Positions 13,077-14,379 of a DNA stretch of 14,379 nt are shown in pieces. Each line of letters starts with the position of its first letter. The first letter of the stretch is position 1. The position numbers and the translations under genes were made by a program. The notes under the pieces are model-generated. The model saw nothing but the letters and a program-made list of their open reading frames with translations. It did not search any database and was not told the origin of the DNA. The stretch is taken from contig JALRBB010000561.1 in assembly GCA_023257915.1 (NCBI GenBank), positions 1-14,379 of the forward strand. The letters run 5' to 3'. The stretch comes from Quisquiliibacterium sp. (GTDB taxonomy: Bacteria; Pseudomonadota; Gammaproteobacteria; Burkholderiales; Burkholderiaceae_E).

Positions 13077-14379
13077 ATGAGCCTGATCCGCCTGTTCAAG
13101 ATCGGCCTCGTCGCCTGGCGATACGGCCTGGACGAGATCGCAGCGCGCGGTGCCGCCGCGACGCTGGGCTCGCGCTCGTGGCTTCGTCTGGCGAGCCTGC
13201 TCAGGTTCGGCCGGCCGCTGACGGCGCCGCGCGGCGAGCGACTGCGCATGGCCCTCGAAAGCCTGGGGCCGATCTTCGTGAAGTTCGGCCAGGTGTTGTC
13301 GACCCGTCGCGATCTGCTGCCCGAGGACATCGCCGACGAGTTGGCCAGGCTGCAGGACCGGGTGCCGCCGTTTCCGAGCGTGCAGGCGATTGCGCAGATC
13401 GAGCAAGGCCTGGGCCGGAGCATCGATCAGATGTTCGACGAGTTCACCGCCGAACCGGTCGCATCCGCATCAATCGCACAGGTTCACTTCGCGCGGCTGA
13501 AGGATGGTCAGCCGGTTGCGGTCAAGGTGCTGCGCCCGGGGATGGCCGAGATCATCGATCGCGACCTCGCGCTGCTGCGCACTGCCGGCGCGCTGCTGAT
13601 GCGCATCTCGTCCGATGCGCGACGCCTGCGGCCGCTCGATGTCATCGACGAGTTCGACAAGTACCTGCACGACGAGCTCGACCTGATCCGCGAGGCCGCC
13701 AACGCGAACCAGCTGCGGCGTAACTTCGAGCAATCACCGCTGCTGCGCGTCCCCGAAATTTACTGGGACTACTGCGCGACCAATGTGATGACGATGGAGC
13801 GCATGCAGGGGATCCCGGTCGGACGCATCGAACAGCTGCGCGAGGCCAAGATCGATCTGAAAAAGCTCTCGCGTGACGGCGTCGAAATCTTTTTTACCCA
13901 GGTGTTCCAGCATGGCTTCTTTCATGCCGACATGCATCCGGGAAACATCCTGGTCGGTGACCATGGCCCGGACTTCAACCGCTACATCGCGCTCGACTTC
14001 GGCATCGTCGGCACCTTGCTAGAGTCCGACAAGAACTACCTGGCGCAGAACTTTCTGGCGTTCTTTCGGCGCGACTACCGCCGTGTCGCCGAGCTGCACC
14101 TGGAGTCTGGCTGGGTTCCGAGACAGACGCGCGTTGACGAGCTCGAGTCGGCGGTGCGCGCCTGCTGCGAACCGGTGTTCGATCGCCCGCTCAAGGAAAT
14201 TTCGCTCGGACTGGTGCTGATGCGTCTGTTTCAGGCCTCACGCCGTTTCAACGTCGAGATCCAGCCGCAACTGGTCATGCTGCAGAAGACCCTGCTCAAC
14301 ATCGAAGGCCTGGGCCGTGAACTCGACCCGGAGCTCGATTTGTGGAAAACCGCCAAGCCCTATCTGGAACGCTGGATGA
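13077..14379 (+). CDS. ubiB: Ubiquinone biosynthesis ABC1/ADCK-type protein UbiB, 3' truncated by window
   Basis: The first 434 codons of UbiB, an atypical kinase-like ATPase needed for ubiquinone biosynthesis and normally about 500-550 residues with C-terminal membrane helices (not reached here). The frame runs without a stop from ATG 13077 to the last base. Diagnostic UbiB features are the KxGQ motif in [16 protein letters not shown] (K69-Q72), the Ala-rich nucleotide loop [12 protein letters not shown] (126-137), the lysine of VAVKVLRPG (K150), the ExD-type segment [24 protein letters not shown] (283-292) and LDFGIVG with D307. The visible end, [14 protein letters not shown], matches the position just before the membrane anchor in E. 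coli UbiB. It lies 19 bp after ttcA and is probably co-transcribed; no strong ribosome site is evident. Confidence 0.95.
   Translation, partial: MSLIRLFKIGLVAWRYGLDEIAARGAAATLGSRSWLRLASLLRFGRPLTAPRGERLRMALESLGPIFVKFGQVLSTRRDLLPEDIADELARLQDRVPPFPSVQAIAQIEQGLGRSIDQMFDEFTAEPVASASIAQVHFARLKDGQPVAVKVLRPGMAEIIDRDLALLRTAGALLMRISSDARRLRPLDVIDEFDKYLHDELDLIREAANANQLRRNFEQSPLLRVPEIYWDYCATNVMTMERMQGIPVGRIEQLREAKIDLKKLSRDGVEIFFTQVFQHGFFHADMHPGNILVGDHGPDFNRYIALDFGIVGTLLESDKNYLAQNFLAFFRRDYRRVAELHLESGWVPRQTRVDELESAVRACCEPVFDRPLKEISLGLVLMRLFQASRRFNVEIQPQLVMLQKTLLNIEGLGRELDPELDLWKTAKPYLERWM

Noticed and set aside
12002..13423. 473-codon leftward open frame opposite ttcA and ubiB
   Set aside because: The translated protein is Arg/Gln/His-rich with no motifs, while the plus strand here carries TtcA and UbiB with all catalytic signatures intact.

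Overview
The window looks like ordinary chromosomal sequence from a high-GC Gram-negative bacterium, most likely a betaproteobacterium (Burkholderiales-like). This is inferred from strong G/C third-position bias, from gene orders typical of that group (ahcY ... tlyA-metF; fau/slt/NDUFA9-like SDR/cca; midA/folM/folB/ttcA) and from proteobacterial protein families (UbiB, TtcA, Slt, CCA-adding enzyme with an HD domain). I see no tRNA, rRNA, insertion sequence, phage gene, CRISPR array or long repeat. Coding density is very high and no gene-free stretch exceeds about 106 bases.

Layout. (1) Bases 1-4542, all rightward: the 3' end of ahcY (S-adenosylhomocysteine hydrolase), a short gap with a strong hairpin, then GNAT acetyltransferase, class-12-like nitrilase, ketopantoate reductase (panE-like), tlyA rRNA methyltransferase and metF. 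Spacing is tight, with ATGA stop/start overlaps at GNAT/nitrilase and tlyA/metF. (2) Bases 4560-5180, leftward: 5-formyltetrahydrofolate cyclo-ligase, converging on metF and overlapping head-to-head by 16 bp with the next gene. (3) Bases 5165-9529, rightward: soluble lytic transglycosylase, an NDUFA9-like atypical SDR and the CCA tRNA nucleotidyltransferase. (4) Bases 9531-10914, leftward: a MidA/NDUFAF7-type methyltransferase followed by a 64-residue DUF2905 membrane protein. (5) Bases 10957-14379, rightward: PTR1/FolM-type pteridine reductase, dihydroneopterin aldolase, ttcA and the 5' part of ubiB, which runs off the right edge.

How the genes fit together. Much of the window concerns one-carbon and pterin chemistry: AhcY clears S-adenosylhomocysteine, MetF makes 5-methyl-THF for methionine/SAM regeneration, the cyclo-ligase rescues 5-formyl-THF, and FolM and FolB act on pterins. 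TlyA and MidA-type enzymes consume SAM. A second thread is tRNA/rRNA maturation (TlyA, CCA enzyme, TtcA), and a third is respiration/quinone related (NDUFA9-like SDR, MidA-like methyltransferase, UbiB).

The least understood unit is the GNAT + nitrilase pair. These two domains are known as one fused polypeptide in other bacteria, but here they are two genes with a 4-bp overlap and a strong Shine-Dalgarno before the second. I found no clearly new defence or mobile system. The other points of interest are regulatory: overlapping or very close divergent starts with possible leaderless transcripts, and convergent genes separated by 1 or 17 bp.
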